From positions 1 to 40,920 of the forward strand of contig RZYC01000033.1 in NCBI GenBank assembly GCA_009930475.1: DNA of 40,920 bases, given 5' to 3'. A program made the position numbers and the translations under genes. The DNA is from Spartobacteria bacterium. Its GTDB lineage: Bacteria; Verrucomicrobiota; Kiritimatiellia; RZYC01. The notes under the pieces are model-generated. The model was not told where the DNA came from, made no database searches, and saw only the letters and a program-made list of their open reading frames with translations. Positions 32,341-40,920 of the stretch are shown piece after piece (the stretch's first letter is position 1; every line of letters begins with the position of its first letter).

Positions 32341-35300
32341 ATGAATAATGTGAGCGTGCTTCATCCATCGCATGAAAATCAGATGCGAAAATATTTGCAG
32401 AAAGGTGTTCCATTTTATGTACAGGCGCCAACTGTGTCGGCGTCGGCGTTTTTGGCGGTGTGTTTGGCGCGGATCTACCCAGCTTGCTGGGTATGGATTG
32501 CGGATTCGATGGAAACATTGGAGCAATGGGCCATGGATGCGGCGACATTGCTGGGTGATGATGCGGCGTCACTGTTATTGTTGTTTCCGCCGGCGCATTG
32601 GGGGCGTGATGGTCGTTCTCGTATGGATGCGGCGGGCGAACGCATGCGAACGTTGAGTGCTTTGGGGAGTTCGTCGGAGAAGCGGGTCGTGGGGACGTGT
32701 TTGACGGCGTTGTTGGAAACGACGCTGTCGCCTCAGGAAATGATGCGTCATTCTTTGTCCTTTTGTGTGGGAAAGGAATATGGCTTTGATGCACTTGGTG
32801 AAAAGTTGGAATTGATGGGGTATTCCTTTACGCATGAAGTAGTTGAAGCAGGGGAGGGCAGTATTCGTGGCGGTTTGATTGATGTCTGGCCGGCGGGGAT
32901 GGAATGGCCGGTGCGTATTGAGTTTTTTGGCGATGAGGTGGAATCGATTCGTTTGTTCAATCCTACGGATCAGTGCTCCATTGAGAAGTTGGATCGTGTG
33001 GCTCTGTCACCCATGGATGATGCGTGTCAGGAGGATGATCAGTATACTTGTCTGCTGCATCATCTTCCGACAAGTGCGCAATTGGGATGGATTCACTACG
33101 AATTGGCATTGGAGCAGCTGCAAATCCAGATGGCGGCTCCGCTGGAGACATCGGCGGCGTACCGGCTATTGACGTTGAGGGCACTGCAGCGGGAGTTCTC
33201 CGACTTGTTTGAGCGTTCTGTGCTTGTGGGGGAGGTGGCTCCGGAGGTTTTCCCCGGATTGGGTCGTCCTTGTATCGCGGATGCGGAGTTTGATTATGCG
33301 GAGCGTATGCCTGCCTGTGATTTGGACGGGGTGCCGCATCCTGATTTTATGGAGCATGCGCGACGGGAGTATTTGGATCAGCTGGCTGCGTCGCTGAAGG
33401 TTGGCAAGAAAGCTCTTATTTATTTTGAAACAGAAGGATCACGTGCGCGGTTTGTTGAGTATTATGGAAGTCATTTAGATGATGCGGGGGAATATACACT
33501 GCATGTCGGGTCGCTGTCTGAGGGGTTTGTTTATCGTGCGGCTGATGTGATTGTTCTGGCTGAATCCGATATTTACGGGTATCGGCGTGTTCGAAGATCC
33601 CGCAAGGCCGGAGGTTGGTCGCAACGGGCTGCAAGCGGGGCACAGGTTACTGAGTGGATGGATCTGGTTCCGGGTGAATTTGTGGTTCATATTGACCACG
33701 GCATTGGGAAATATCTTGGCTTGTACGAGATGAATTTCAACGGAGCACTTCAGGAAGTGCTGGCTGTTGAATATGCGGAACAGGCGAGGCTCTTTGTTTC
33801 CATTGATCAGGTGCACCTGCTGAGTCAGTACATTGGCGTTGGTGGATCACGTCCTGAGATGAGCAAGCTGGGCAGCAAGCGCTGGGCACGGCAGAAAGAG
33901 CAGGCACTGGATGCCGTTGAAGATTTGTCGTCGGGATTACTGACAGTTCAGGCAGAGCGGTCGACGCTGGAAGGGTATGCCTTTTCTGACGATACGGTCT
34001 GGCAGCAGGAATTTGAGCAATCTTTTCCGTTTGTGGAAACCTACGATCAAATGCGGGCCATAAGCGAAATAAAAGGGGATATGACGTCTACGCGGCCTAT
34101 GGATCGTCTGTTATGCGGCGATGTGGGTTACGGTAAAACCGAGGTGGCGATGCGGGCCGCGTTTCGTGCGGTGATGGATGGCAAACAGGTGGGGATACTT
34201 GTTCCCACAACGGTACTGGCGCAGCAGCATTTTTATACCTTCACGGAACGCATGGCGGCTTTTCCGGTGCGGGTTGAAATGCTTTCACGATTCCGAACCA
34301 AGGCCGAGCAGTCAGCGATCATTAAGCAGTTGAGTGCGGGGTCCGTGGATATACTCATAGGAACCCATCGATTGCTGCAGAACGATATTCAGTTTAAAGA
34401 TCTTGGGTTGGTGATTATCGACGAGGAACAGCGATTTGGAGTAAAACACAAAGAATTTCTGAAGAACATGCGTCATCTGGTCGATGTCTTGACCATGACG
34501 GCGACGCCTATTCCGCGGACGTTGTATATGAGTTTGGCTGGAGCCCGTGATATGAGTACGATTCAGACGCCTCCTCAGGAACGTATGGCTGTGGAAACGG
34601 TGGTATCAGAATCAAAGCCAGAAATTATTCGCCAAGCCATTTTGCGGGAAATACAACGGGACGGGCAGGTGTTTTTTCTTCACAACAGTGTCATGGACAT
34701 TGCATCCGTGCATATGCGTCTGCAGGAACTTGTTCCGGAAGCCAAGTCGGAATTTGCCCATGGGCAGATGAGTGAAAAACAGCTGTCCTCCATAATGCGC
34801 CGTTTTTCGGAAGGGAAATTTCAGGTGCTGCTGTGTACCACTATTATTGAAAGCGGAATTGATATTCCCAACGTAAACACGATTATCATCAATCAGGCGG
34901 ATCGTTTTGGTCTTGCGCAGCTGTATCAACTGCGTGGTCGTGTCGGTCGGTCTAATCGGCAGGCATATGCCTATTTACTGCTTCCACGTCACAAGCAGTT
35001 ATTCGAGTCGGCACGCAAACGCATTTCTGCGATTAAGCGTTATACTAGTCTGGGCGCGGGATTTAAGCTGGCGTTGCGCGATTTGGAAATTCGGGGTGCA
35101 GGAAATATACTCGGAGCGCAGCAAAGCGGTCATATCGCTGCTATTGGCTTCGATTTATACTGCCAGTTGCTGCGTCAGAGCATTGCGCGAAAACAGGGAA
35201 AGAATCTTCCACCGCTATTGCATACGGTAGAGTTCCGGTTGGATTTCATATCCCAGTCACCCCATGGGGCTGAACAATCTCAGGCGGCGGCATTGCCCTA

Positions 35301-35649
35301 TGATTACATCGAAGACGAAAATCACCGTGTGCAGGTTTATCGTCAGATGTCTACCGCAGTGACGGAAGCAGAAATGGATGAGATTGAGAAGATGCTGAGA
35401 GATCGATTCGGCCCCGTTCCCGAGGCACTGAACCGGTTGTTGTGGTTGAGTAAATTGCGTATTTGCGCGGCACGGAATATGATTTCAGTCATCGAAAGCA
35501 AGGATGGCAAGGTCATGATGACGCGCAACGGTGCTTATTTGATGCTGAATAAACGTCATTGGCGACTGAATGCCATGGCCGCGACGGATCGTTTACGTGA
35601 AATCATCCATGTGATTCACAACCATTTTGCAGTGGATTCCGCCGTCTAA
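32341..35649 (+). CDS. mfd: Transcription-repair coupling factor Mfd
   Basis: A 1102-aa DNA translocase that removes stalled RNA polymerase at lesions and recruits UvrA. The N-terminal part (about 1-400) is the UvrB-like region; the CarD-type polymerase-interacting domain begins near 441 (DLVPGEFVVHIDHGIGKYLG). The RecG-like motor has Walker A GDVGYGKT near 593, DEEQRFG at 694-700, TATPIPRTLYMSL and RGRVGRSNRQAYAYLL near 865. A C-terminal TRCF domain follows. The ATG at 32341 has AAGAAGGTAGC before it; an in-frame GTG at 32320 has no site. Length is close to the E. coli protein. It is monocistronic and converges on the CPBP protease gene. Confidence 0.97.
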   Translation: MNNVSVLHPSHENQMRKYLQKGVPFYVQAPTVSASAFLAVCLARIYPACWVWIADSMETLEQWAMDAATLLGDDAASLLLLFPPAHWGRDGRSRMDAAGERMRTLSALGSSSEKRVVGTCLTALLETTLSPQEMMRHSLSFCVGKEYGFDALGEKLELMGYSFTHEVVEAGEGSIRGGLIDVWPAGMEWPVRIEFFGDEVESIRLFNPTDQCSIEKLDRVALSPMDDACQEDDQYTCLLHHLPTSAQLGWIHYELALEQLQIQMAAPLETSAAYRLLTLRALQREFSDLFERSVLVGEVAPEVFPGLGRPCIADAEFDYAERMPACDLDGVPHPDFMEHARREYLDQLAASLKVGKKALIYFETEGSRARFVEYYGSHLDDAGEYTLHVGSLSEGFVYRAADVIVLAESDIYGYRRVRRSRKAGGWSQRAASGAQVTEWMDLVPGEFVVHIDHGIGKYLGLYEMNFNGALQEVLAVEYAEQARLFVSIDQVHLLSQYIGVGGSRPEMSKLGSKRWARQKEQALDAVEDLSSGLLTVQAERSTLEGYAFSDDTVWQQEFEQSFPFVETYDQMRAISEIKGDMTSTRPMDRLLCGDVGYGKTEVAMRAAFRAVMDGKQVGILVPTTVLAQQHFYTFTERMAAFPVRVEMLSRFRTKAEQSAIIKQLSAGSVDILIGTHRLLQNDIQFKDLGLVIIDEEQRFGVKHKEFLKNMRHLVDVLTMTATPIPRTLYMSLAGARDMSTIQTPPQERMAVETVVSESKPEIIRQAILREIQRDGQVFFLHNSVMDIASVHMRLQELVPEAKSEFAHGQMSEKQLSSIMRRFSEGKFQVLLCTTIIESGIDIPNVNTIIINQADRFGLAQLYQLRGRVGRSNRQAYAYLLLPRHKQLFESARKRISAIKRYTSLGAGFKLALRDLEIRGAGNILGAQQSGHIAAIGFDLYCQLLRQSIARKQGKNLPPLLHTVEFRLDFISQSPHGAEQSQAAALPYDYIEDENHRVQVYRQMSTAVTEAEMDEIEKMLRDRFGPVPEALNRLLWLSKLRICAARNMISVIESKDGKVMMTRNGAYLMLNKRHWRLNAMAATDRLREIIHVIHNHFAVDSAV

Positions 35650-35691
35650 AATGCACAAGAAATACGGGATGTCAGACTTCGCATATCTTGC

Positions 35692-36564
35692 TCAATGTTG
35701 ACGAAGCAGCAGCATGACCACGAAGCTATAGGTATTGAAAAGGCTGTGCATCGTAATGGATACCAAAAGGTTGCCGGTTGTCATATAGGCTGTGCATAAT
35801 CCCAGTGAAAGGATAAAAATGGGCACCAGTGACGGAATATGCGCATGGATGCCGGCAAATACCAAAGAAACCAGCAGTATGGCGACGGGGATACCGGTAC
35901 GCGTGGCCAGGTAGGGCAGCAGTATGCCACGAAAGAGGCATTCCTCTACAACGGGGGCCGCAACAGTAGCCATGAGCAGGTAAAACAAAAGACGTGCAGG
36001 GGATTGTCCGTCGGTCATTTGCAGAAGCAGCTCCTGAATGGAATCAGAACAACCCCAGAACTTGAGCAGAATATGATATATGACCGTGCCCGAGACCAGA
36101 ATGGGGAACAGGCCGAGAATCATGATGCCGCCGTATCGCAGGGCGCGGAGCCAGTGATGCCGTGTGAAACCGAAGACCTGATACATGCGGCGCTGTTTGC
36201 GTCGAAGCAGTACGGCAATGGCCACCAGCATGAAACATTGAAAAAACAGCGTATTGAGAATCAACGTGGCGAGAAGCGGATCCATTCGGGATGTAAAGGA
36301 CATGTGACCCACGCTGTAGACCATGGCCTGTCCCGCGTTAAACACCAAAAAAAGAACCACCAGGTCGGTCAGTCTCCAGCAATTGGCTCGTTGCATATGT
36401 TGACGCATGTGTGCGATGATGCGTGAACGGTCAACGGAAAAACGGCACAGCCCGAGTACATCGATGAACACGCCTGCAAAGAGCAGTCCCATAATAAAAA
36501 GGGAGATCCACACCAGCCGGTATACATGATCCGCCGGCAGCCAGTCAGGCAGATTGGTCATCAT
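35692..36564 (-). CDS. CPBP (CAAX/Abi type) intramembrane protease
   Basis: A 290-aa membrane protein with about seven to eight hydrophobic helices. The active-site motifs of the CPBP family are present: EECLFRG with Glu207-Glu208 and Arg212, FAGIH with His240, and a last HSLFN at 273-277. The roles of bacterial members range from peptide maturation to immunity; none can be assigned here. It starts 13 nt downstream of the glycosyltransferase gene and is likely co-transcribed with it. The gap to mfd (42 nt) shows no strong terminator. Confidence 0.9.
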   Translation of the reverse strand: MMTNLPDWLPADHVYRLVWISLFIMGLLFAGVFIDVLGLCRFSVDRSRIIAHMRQHMQRANCWRLTDLVVLFLVFNAGQAMVYSVGHMSFTSRMDPLLATLILNTLFFQCFMLVAIAVLLRRKQRRMYQVFGFTRHHWLRALRYGGIMILGLFPILVSGTVIYHILLKFWGCSDSIQELLLQMTDGQSPARLLFYLLMATVAAPVVEECLFRGILLPYLATRTGIPVAILLVSLVFAGIHAHIPSLVPIFILSLGLCTAYMTTGNLLVSITMHSLFNTYSFVVMLLLRQH

Positions 36565-36577
36565 CGTTCCGGCACAA

Positions 36578-37558
36578 TCAGGATGAGGTTACTGTTTCTC
36601 GCACAACATAAACGGGTTTATCCTGCGCTTCATGATAGGTCCGCGTCTGTAATTCGGCCAGTAAGCCAATACAGATGAATTGGATGCCCATTAATACCAG
36701 CATGAAGGACGACATAATCCAGAACGGCCGTTTAATCAGCTCTGCACCCCATTGTGTTCCGAACAAAAGAAAGCTCAGATGCAGGGAAATCATGGTGGCG
36801 AGCATCAGGACTCCCGGAATTAGAAAGATCCCGCCGATTTTACCGAACATCTGCATGGGACCCGTGCTGTAACGCAGGAGAAATTTGACGGTGATCAAAT
36901 CAAGGATAACGCGCCACGTCCGCCCCAGGCCATATTTTGATGTGCCCAGTGTGCGTGGATGATGGGTGACTTCAATTTCCGTCACATTTCCGCCCACCCA
37001 GCTGGCCAGCGCAGGGATGAAGCGATGCATCTCACCATAGAGATGGACGTTCTTTATGACGTCTCTGCGGTAGGCTTTCAGCGTGCAGCCGTAGTCATGC
37101 AGTGCTACACCGGTGATATAACTGATCAGGCGGTTTGCCATCATCGAAGGCAGCCGTCGCGTGACCATTTTATCTTTGCGATGACGTCGCCAGCCGCTGA
37201 CCACATCAATGTCATCCGTCATTTTTTCCAGTAATCGAGGAATATCATTAGGATCATTCTGCAGGTCGGCATCCATAGTGATGATCACATCGCCTGCGGC
37301 ATGGTGAAATCCTGCACTCATGGCGGCGGTTTGTCCAAAATTCCGCCGCAGCCGAATGAGTTTCAAATGGGGGATCGTCAGGGCTTTCTCCTTCATCAGT
37401 TCCCAGCTGCGGTCTTTACTGCCGTCATCAATCAAAATAATTTCATAAGAGAAATTCATGATCGACAGGCAGTTGTTGAGTCGGTCACATAACAACCCGA
37501 CACACTCCTCCTCATTATAAACCGGTGCTACAATAGATACATCAATGTGATCGCTCAT
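36578..37558 (-). CDS. GT2 glycosyltransferase, polyisoprenyl-phosphate type
   Basis: A 326-aa membrane glycosyltransferase like GtrB/DPM1/ArnC that moves a sugar from a nucleotide donor to a lipid carrier. The GT-A domain has VSIVAPVYNEEE at the start, IDDGSKDRSW near 43-52 and the metal-binding MDADLQND with DAD at 96-98. Two C-terminal membrane helices lie at about 240-265 and 280-302. The ATG at 37558 has GAGG 9 nt upstream; an ATG at 37567 overlaps that site and is less likely. With the CPBP gene it forms a small operon. It is divergent from the esterase gene. Confidence 0.93.
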   Translation of the reverse strand: MSDHIDVSIVAPVYNEEECVGLLCDRLNNCLSIMNFSYEIILIDDGSKDRSWELMKEKALTIPHLKLIRLRRNFGQTAAMSAGFHHAAGDVIITMDADLQNDPNDIPRLLEKMTDDIDVVSGWRRHRKDKMVTRRLPSMMANRLISYITGVALHDYGCTLKAYRRDVIKNVHLYGEMHRFIPALASWVGGNVTEIEVTHHPRTLGTSKYGLGRTWRVILDLITVKFLLRYSTGPMQMFGKIGGIFLIPGVLMLATMISLHLSFLLFGTQWGAELIKRPFWIMSSFMLVLMGIQFICIGLLAELQTRTYHEAQDKPVYVVRETVTSS

Positions 37559-37720
37559 CTTATTCATCCTCAAAAGTGTTCAAAGCTTCGACAATGTAAT
37601 GAAGCAGGAAGATAAAATGCAATGCTTATCCCTCTTTTTCATTTGTGAAATAACGAAGACTGATCTAACATACCGTTTGCAGTGAAATAGCAAACAGCAG
37701 CGTAATGAGGATGGTGAATC

Positions 37721-38803
37721 ATGAATAACGTACGATATGTAACCTTTAACGTAGCAACGGCCAAACCGCTCCCTGTCGGGGAACAGGTGTTTCTTTCAGG
37801 AAATGATGTGGAATTCGGCGGATGGGATCCCTGCGGGCTGGCTTTGACCCGTGAACGCGATAATCTATGGAGTACCAGAGTCGAGCTTCCCGCTGATATA
37901 GTCATTGAATTTAAAGTAACGCGCGGCTCATGGCTGGCCGAACAGGTGGCCAAAGACGGTCTGGTGCCGCCCAATTATGTATTGGAAGCCGGAACCGATG
38001 ACGCGGAATTTGACGTGTATGTCCACCATTGGAAAGACATGAAAACAGGAATTCTTCCCGATATTGTGGGTGAATTCCGGATTCTCGAAGAAGTAGAATC
38101 TCGAATTCTGAATAATTCCCGCACGGTTATCGTCTGGCTGCCGCCCAGTTATGAAAAAGAACAGAACAGGCATTTCCCGGTTCTGTACATGCATGACGGA
38201 CAACAGATCTTTGATCCAGCCACGTCGACATGGGACAAAGCATGGGACGTGGATGTGCACATGACCGATCTGATTGCCGAAGGGCTGATTCAGGAAGCGA
38301 TTGTTGTGGCACCTTATTCATCCGAGTTCCGCCGGTCAGAATACAATCCTGACGACATGGGCGATGATTATCTGAAGTTTCTCATCCATGAACTCAAACC
38401 GCAGATTGACGAGGATTACCGGACACACAAAGACAGATGCTATATTGCCGGTTCCTCGATGGGCGGCCTGATGTCCTTCTATGCCGCATGGAAACATCCG
38501 GACGTCTTTGCAAAAGCCGCCGTTTTGTCGCCTGCGTTTAAAATCGACGAATCAGAGACCATATTCGACATGGTCAAAAGCACAAAAAAATGCCCGGATA
38601 TTCACATGTATTTATACTGTGGCGGCGGCGACCCGCTGGAAAAACGGTTGCTTGGAACCACGCGACAGATGGTGGAACTGCTCCGCAAAAAAGGGTTTGA
38701 AAAAGTCTGCTCCGCCTATGTGGAAGATGATAAAGCCGCCCACAATGAGGAGGCATGGGAGAAACATACCCGTGAATGGCTGACGGTTCTCTTGGGCAGC
38801 TAA
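37721..38803 (+). CDS. CBM20 plus Fes/EstD-type esterase
   Basis: A 360-aa cytoplasmic protein. Residues about 4-100 are a starch-binding CBM20 domain (VTFNVATAKPLPVGEQVFLSGNDVEFGGWDP ... LWSTRVELP). Residues about 120-360 are an alpha/beta-hydrolase of the enterochelin-esterase type: VIVWLPPSYEKEQNRHFPVLYMHDG, nucleophile Ser246 in AGSSMGGLMS, an acid in GGGDPLEKR and a histidine in the KAAHNEEAWEKH segment. GAGGATGGTGAATC precedes the ATG. The combination points to an alpha-glucan-associated ester or related bond, which fits the GH13 gene in the same window. No signal peptide is seen. The substrate is unknown. Confidence 0.9.
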   Translation: MNNVRYVTFNVATAKPLPVGEQVFLSGNDVEFGGWDPCGLALTRERDNLWSTRVELPADIVIEFKVTRGSWLAEQVAKDGLVPPNYVLEAGTDDAEFDVYVHHWKDMKTGILPDIVGEFRILEEVESRILNNSRTVIVWLPPSYEKEQNRHFPVLYMHDGQQIFDPATSTWDKAWDVDVHMTDLIAEGLIQEAIVVAPYSSEFRRSEYNPDDMGDDYLKFLIHELKPQIDEDYRTHKDRCYIAGSSMGGLMSFYAAWKHPDVFAKAAVLSPAFKIDESETIFDMVKSTKKCPDIHMYLYCGGGDPLEKRLLGTTRQMVELLRKKGFEKVCSAYVEDDKAAHNEEAWEKHTREWLTVLLGS

Positions 38804-38821
38804 AACGTCACTTAAAAAAAG

Positions 38822-38878
38822 TTCCAATCATTGGAACTTTCTGTGCAGGGAGTTATGAAAAAGTTCCAATCATTGGAA
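38822..38878. repeat. Two TTCCAATCATTGGAA dyads, 42 bp apart
   Basis: Perfect copies at 38822-38836 and 38864-38878, each with an A-run before and CTTT after. Their spacing of 42 bp is about four helical turns. They begin 19 nt after the esterase stop and lie upstream of the nucleotide-sugar dehydrogenase gene. As RNA each could fold into a 10-bp AU-rich hairpin, so a weak terminator role is an alternative. Confidence 0.9.
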
Positions 38879-39004
38879 CTTTCTATTTCTTGCTTATTTG
38901 AGTGGAAATAATAGCCTTTTTGCTCGTTCACATTTGTAGAATATCGGCGTGAGATGCGCAGGTGTGTTGAAGAATATTTTTTACAGAGAAAGTGGAGTAT
39001 CCAG

Positions 39005-40300
39005 ATGAGCATAATGACTAAAGTAAAAGATGGATCGATTTGTGTGGGAGTGATCGGACTGGGCTACGTGGGGTTGCCGCTGGCCGTGGAATTCGGTCGC
39101 AGATATCGAACTATCGGCTTTGATATCAGTCAGCGCCGCATTGATGAACTATCTGGCGGGAGAGACCGCACGCTGGAAACTACGGCCGAGCAGTTAGCCA
39201 GTGCGGAATATCTTACTTATGCGACATCCATCGAGACGTTGAGTGCATGTGACGTATATATTGTCACGGTTCCCACACCTATCGATAAGAATCGTGCGCC
39301 GGATATTCGTCCGCTGCTTGGGGCCAGCGGGACAGTGGCAAAGGTTCTGGAGAAGGGCAACATTGTTGTTTATGAGAGTACCGTCTATCCCGGATGCACC
39401 GAAGAGGACTGCGTTCCTGTTCTGGAAAAGGGAAGCGGACTCGTGTTTAACAGGGATTTCTTTTGCGGGTACAGCCCGGAACGTATAAATCCCGGCGATA
39501 AAGAGCATACGGTCACAAAAATTCTTAAAGTAACCAGTGGCTCGACACCTGCGACCGCCGATGCCGTCGATGCGTTATACCGCAGCATTATCACTGCAGG
39601 AACCCACAAAGCGCCGTCAATCAAAGTGGCGGAGGCCGCCAAGGTGATTGAGAATTCGCAGCGCGATATCAATATTGCTTTTGTAAACGAACTGAGTATG
39701 ATTTTCGACCGGCTGGGTATTAATACACACGATGTGTTAGAGGCCGCCGGTACAAAATGGAATTTCCTGCCCTTTAAACCCGGACTGGTTGGCGGTCATT
39801 GCATCGGTGTGGATCCCTATTATCTGACACAACGTGCGCAGCAAGCCGGATATAACCCTGAAATCATTTTGGCAGGCCGTCGACTCAACGACAACATGGG
39901 ATGCGAAGTCGCCCAGCGCATTGTCAAACTGATGATCAAAAAGGAACACAAAATATCCGGATCAAAGATCCTCGTCCTCGGCATTACTTTTAAAGAAAAT
40001 TGCCCTGATATCCGCAATTCCAAAGTCATCGACGTCATACGCGAACTGGAAGATTTTGATTGTCATATCACGGTGTACGATCCTTGGGCCGACCCCGAAG
40101 AGGTTAAACGCGTTTATGACCTTAATATCATTACTGAACGCCCCGACCCCGCCATGAAAAACACCTATGATGCCGTTGTTATTGCTGTCGCTCATGATCG
40201 TTTCTATGAGTTGGATTTCTCGAAATTTGACAAACGCCACCGCGTGATTTTTGATCTGAAAAATATTCTCCCTCCCGGCATTGCCGACGGGCATTTGTAA
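39005..40300 (+). CDS. UDP-HexNAc-type nucleotide-sugar dehydrogenase
   Basis: A 431-aa NAD-dependent dehydrogenase of the UDP-N-acetylhexosamine 6-dehydrogenase group (TviB/WbpA-like), which makes uronic acid sugars for surface polysaccharide. The NAD-binding [13 protein letters not shown] lies near residues 16-28, [12 protein letters not shown] and [14 protein letters not shown] follow, and the catalytic Cys266 sits in [12 protein letters not shown]. The C-terminal domain has [18 protein letters not shown]. The ATG at 39005 has GTGGAG upstream; an earlier frame start at 38954 lacks one. The pair of dyads lies in its 201-nt upstream gap. Polysaccharide genes that usually accompany it are not in the window. 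Confidence 0.94.
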   Translation: MSIMTKVKDGSICVGVIGLGYVGLPLAVEFGRRYRTIGFDISQRRIDELSGGRDRTLETTAEQLASAEYLTYATSIETLSACDVYIVTVPTPIDKNRAPDIRPLLGASGTVAKVLEKGNIVVYESTVYPGCTEEDCVPVLEKGSGLVFNRDFFCGYSPERINPGDKEHTVTKILKVTSGSTPATADAVDALYRSIITAGTHKAPSIKVAEAAKVIENSQRDINIAFVNELSMIFDRLGINTHDVLEAAGTKWNFLPFKPGLVGGHCIGVDPYYLTQRAQQAGYNPEIILAGRRLNDNMGCEVAQRIVKLMIKKEHKISGSKILVLGITFKENCPDIRNSKVIDVIRELEDFDCHITVYDPWADPEEVKRVYDLNIITERPDPAMKNTYDAVVIAVAHDRFYELDFSKFDKRHRVIFDLKNILPPGIADGHL

Positions 40301-40313
40301 TGGCAATGGACGA

Positions 40314-40535
40314 ATGTTGCGAATCATTGAAAATGATGGAAAAAGCGTTGAATTGTTTGATGGCATAATTTGGGGGAAGGATGACGTGCATCAATTAATC
40401 TTGCAGAGAAACGTAAAATTATATGATAGCAATGTCAGTTTTCTGAGAGTTGTACAAATCGGGGCCAGCCCCGGATCCCGAGGTTTTGAAGGCATGGAGG
40501 CTCAAATCGTTGTACATAAAAATAGAGGAGCCTGA
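40314..40535 (+). CDS. Possible small hypothetical protein
   Basis: An open frame of 73 codons that starts 13 nt after the dehydrogenase and whose stop lies inside the following hairpin. The sequence (SVELFDGIIWGKDDVHQLIL, SFLRVVQIGASPGSRGFEGM) looks protein-like, but I recognise no family and the ribosome-binding site is weak (GGACG). It could be noncoding 3' sequence. Confidence 0.35.
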   Translation: MLRIIENDGKSVELFDGIIWGKDDVHQLILQRNVKLYDSNVSFLRVVQIGASPGSRGFEGMEAQIVVHKNRGA

Positions 40536-40550
40536 CTTGCAGACTCCTCT
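40524..40550. terminator. Hairpin terminator after the dehydrogenase region
   Basis: AGAGGAG (40524-40530) pairs with CTCCTCT (40544-40550), with an inner CTG/CAG stem and a 5-nt loop. The plus side is followed by TGTTTATG. The minus side runs into ATTTTTATG, so it could work in both directions. Confidence 0.65.
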
Positions 40551-40636
40551 GTTTATGTGTATTGCCTTAATCGGAATTGGAAATTTTCTTCGTTTGAGTT
40601 AGAGAAATACAAGGGGATGTCCCGTCAATTGTTAAA

Positions 40637-40908
40637 AGTAAGTATTACGAGATCTCCATAACTTACTATCTTTATGCTCTATCAGTGGTTTGGGTACCCC
40701 TCCCTTCCTCCCCCGGGGGAGGAGCCGAATTTATCGCTTTAATAAAGAGAGGGATATCGCGATATCCATTGATACGATGAAATCCTTTTTCTGCTTCAAG
40801 CATGGCGCATGAAAGCCAGTATTGCGGCAGACTTTCTTTATCCTCTCTATCCCTCGGCTGTTTGCTCTAACGAATGTAGTGAGTGGTTGTGAAAGATCTT
40901 CTACAACC
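40637..40908. repeat. Noncoding end with four inverted repeats
   Basis: No gene is visible from 40551 to 40920. The stretch contains AGTAAGT/ACTTACT (40637-40667, 17-nt centre), a perfect 18-bp palindrome TCCTCCCCCGGGGGAGGA (40706-40723), a perfect 16-bp palindrome GGATATCGCGATATCC (40752-40767), and a near-perfect 24-bp dyad from GGTTGT to ACAACC (40885-40908, centre AGATCT, two mismatched positions per arm). TATCCCTC also recurs in both orientations. Confidence 0.7.
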
Positions 40909-40920
40909 GCTTCGCTAGAG

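Overview
The window is a bacterial chromosomal segment of roughly even base composition. It carries 34 well-supported protein genes and one doubtful small one. I see no rRNA, tRNA, CRISPR array or prophage. The gene set suggests an anaerobe: two MinD-type ATPases with built-in ferredoxin domains and three NifX/NafY-fold proteins form a cluster like the orange-protein (ORP) genes of Desulfovibrio, and ProRS is the short type without the bacterial insertion domain. Together with several RAYT-type (REP-associated tyrosine) transposases, I place it tentatively in the PVC/Kiritimatiellota-Lentisphaerota neighbourhood. That placement is inference; no marker here proves it.

Layout. (1) 167-6926, minus strand: a tightly packed operon of an OB-fold/zinc-ribbon membrane protein, a TctA-family transporter, a YdjM-like membrane hydrolase, a DUF2851 protein with an endonuclease III-like four-cysteine motif, and a GH1 beta-glycosidase. 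(2) 7112-13861, minus strand: ftsH-folP-cdaA-cdaR-TPR-PhnP-like phosphodiesterase, a c-di-AMP synthesis operon. (3) 14024-15815: a RAYT transposase converging on a coiled-coil membrane protein. (4) 15970-23461, plus strand: a GH13 glycosidase, then proS, an L,D-transpeptidase, accA, a stand-alone B3/B4 domain, an MshEN-domain protein and a small kinesin-light-chain-type TPR protein. (5) 23588-26464: a large fusion of a RelE-like fold, a UvrD-type helicase and ankyrin repeats, followed by a second RAYT gene. (6) 27606-30947, minus strand: the ORP-like operon with its own sigma-54-type promoter and a strong terminator. (7) 31250-40300: a third RAYT gene, mfd, a CPBP protease, a polyisoprenyl-type glycosyltransferase, a CBM20-esterase and a nucleotide-sugar dehydrogenase. 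(8) 40551-40920: a noncoding end rich in perfect palindromes.

Three regulatory observations stand out. First, a 15-bp dyad, TTCCAATnATTGGAA, occurs nine times in only three intergenic regions. Copies start 31-32 bp apart (five at 17499-17638, two at 31097-31142) or 42 bp apart (two at 38822-38878), close to three and four turns of the DNA helix, which looks like phased protein-binding sites. Second, two near-consensus sigma-54 promoters (22902-22917 plus, 30933-30947 minus) both place the -12 GC 42 nt before the start codon; one drives the ORP-like operon and the other the small TPR gene. Third, all three RAYT genes share a -35-like hexamer at the same distance from their start codon and lack a well-placed Shine-Dalgarno sequence, which suggests leaderless transcripts.

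The best candidates for something not yet described are the phased dyad system and the RelE-like/helicase/ankyrin fusion. The DUF2851 iron-sulfur motif and the PhnP-like enzyme inside the c-di-AMP operon are further specific, testable points.
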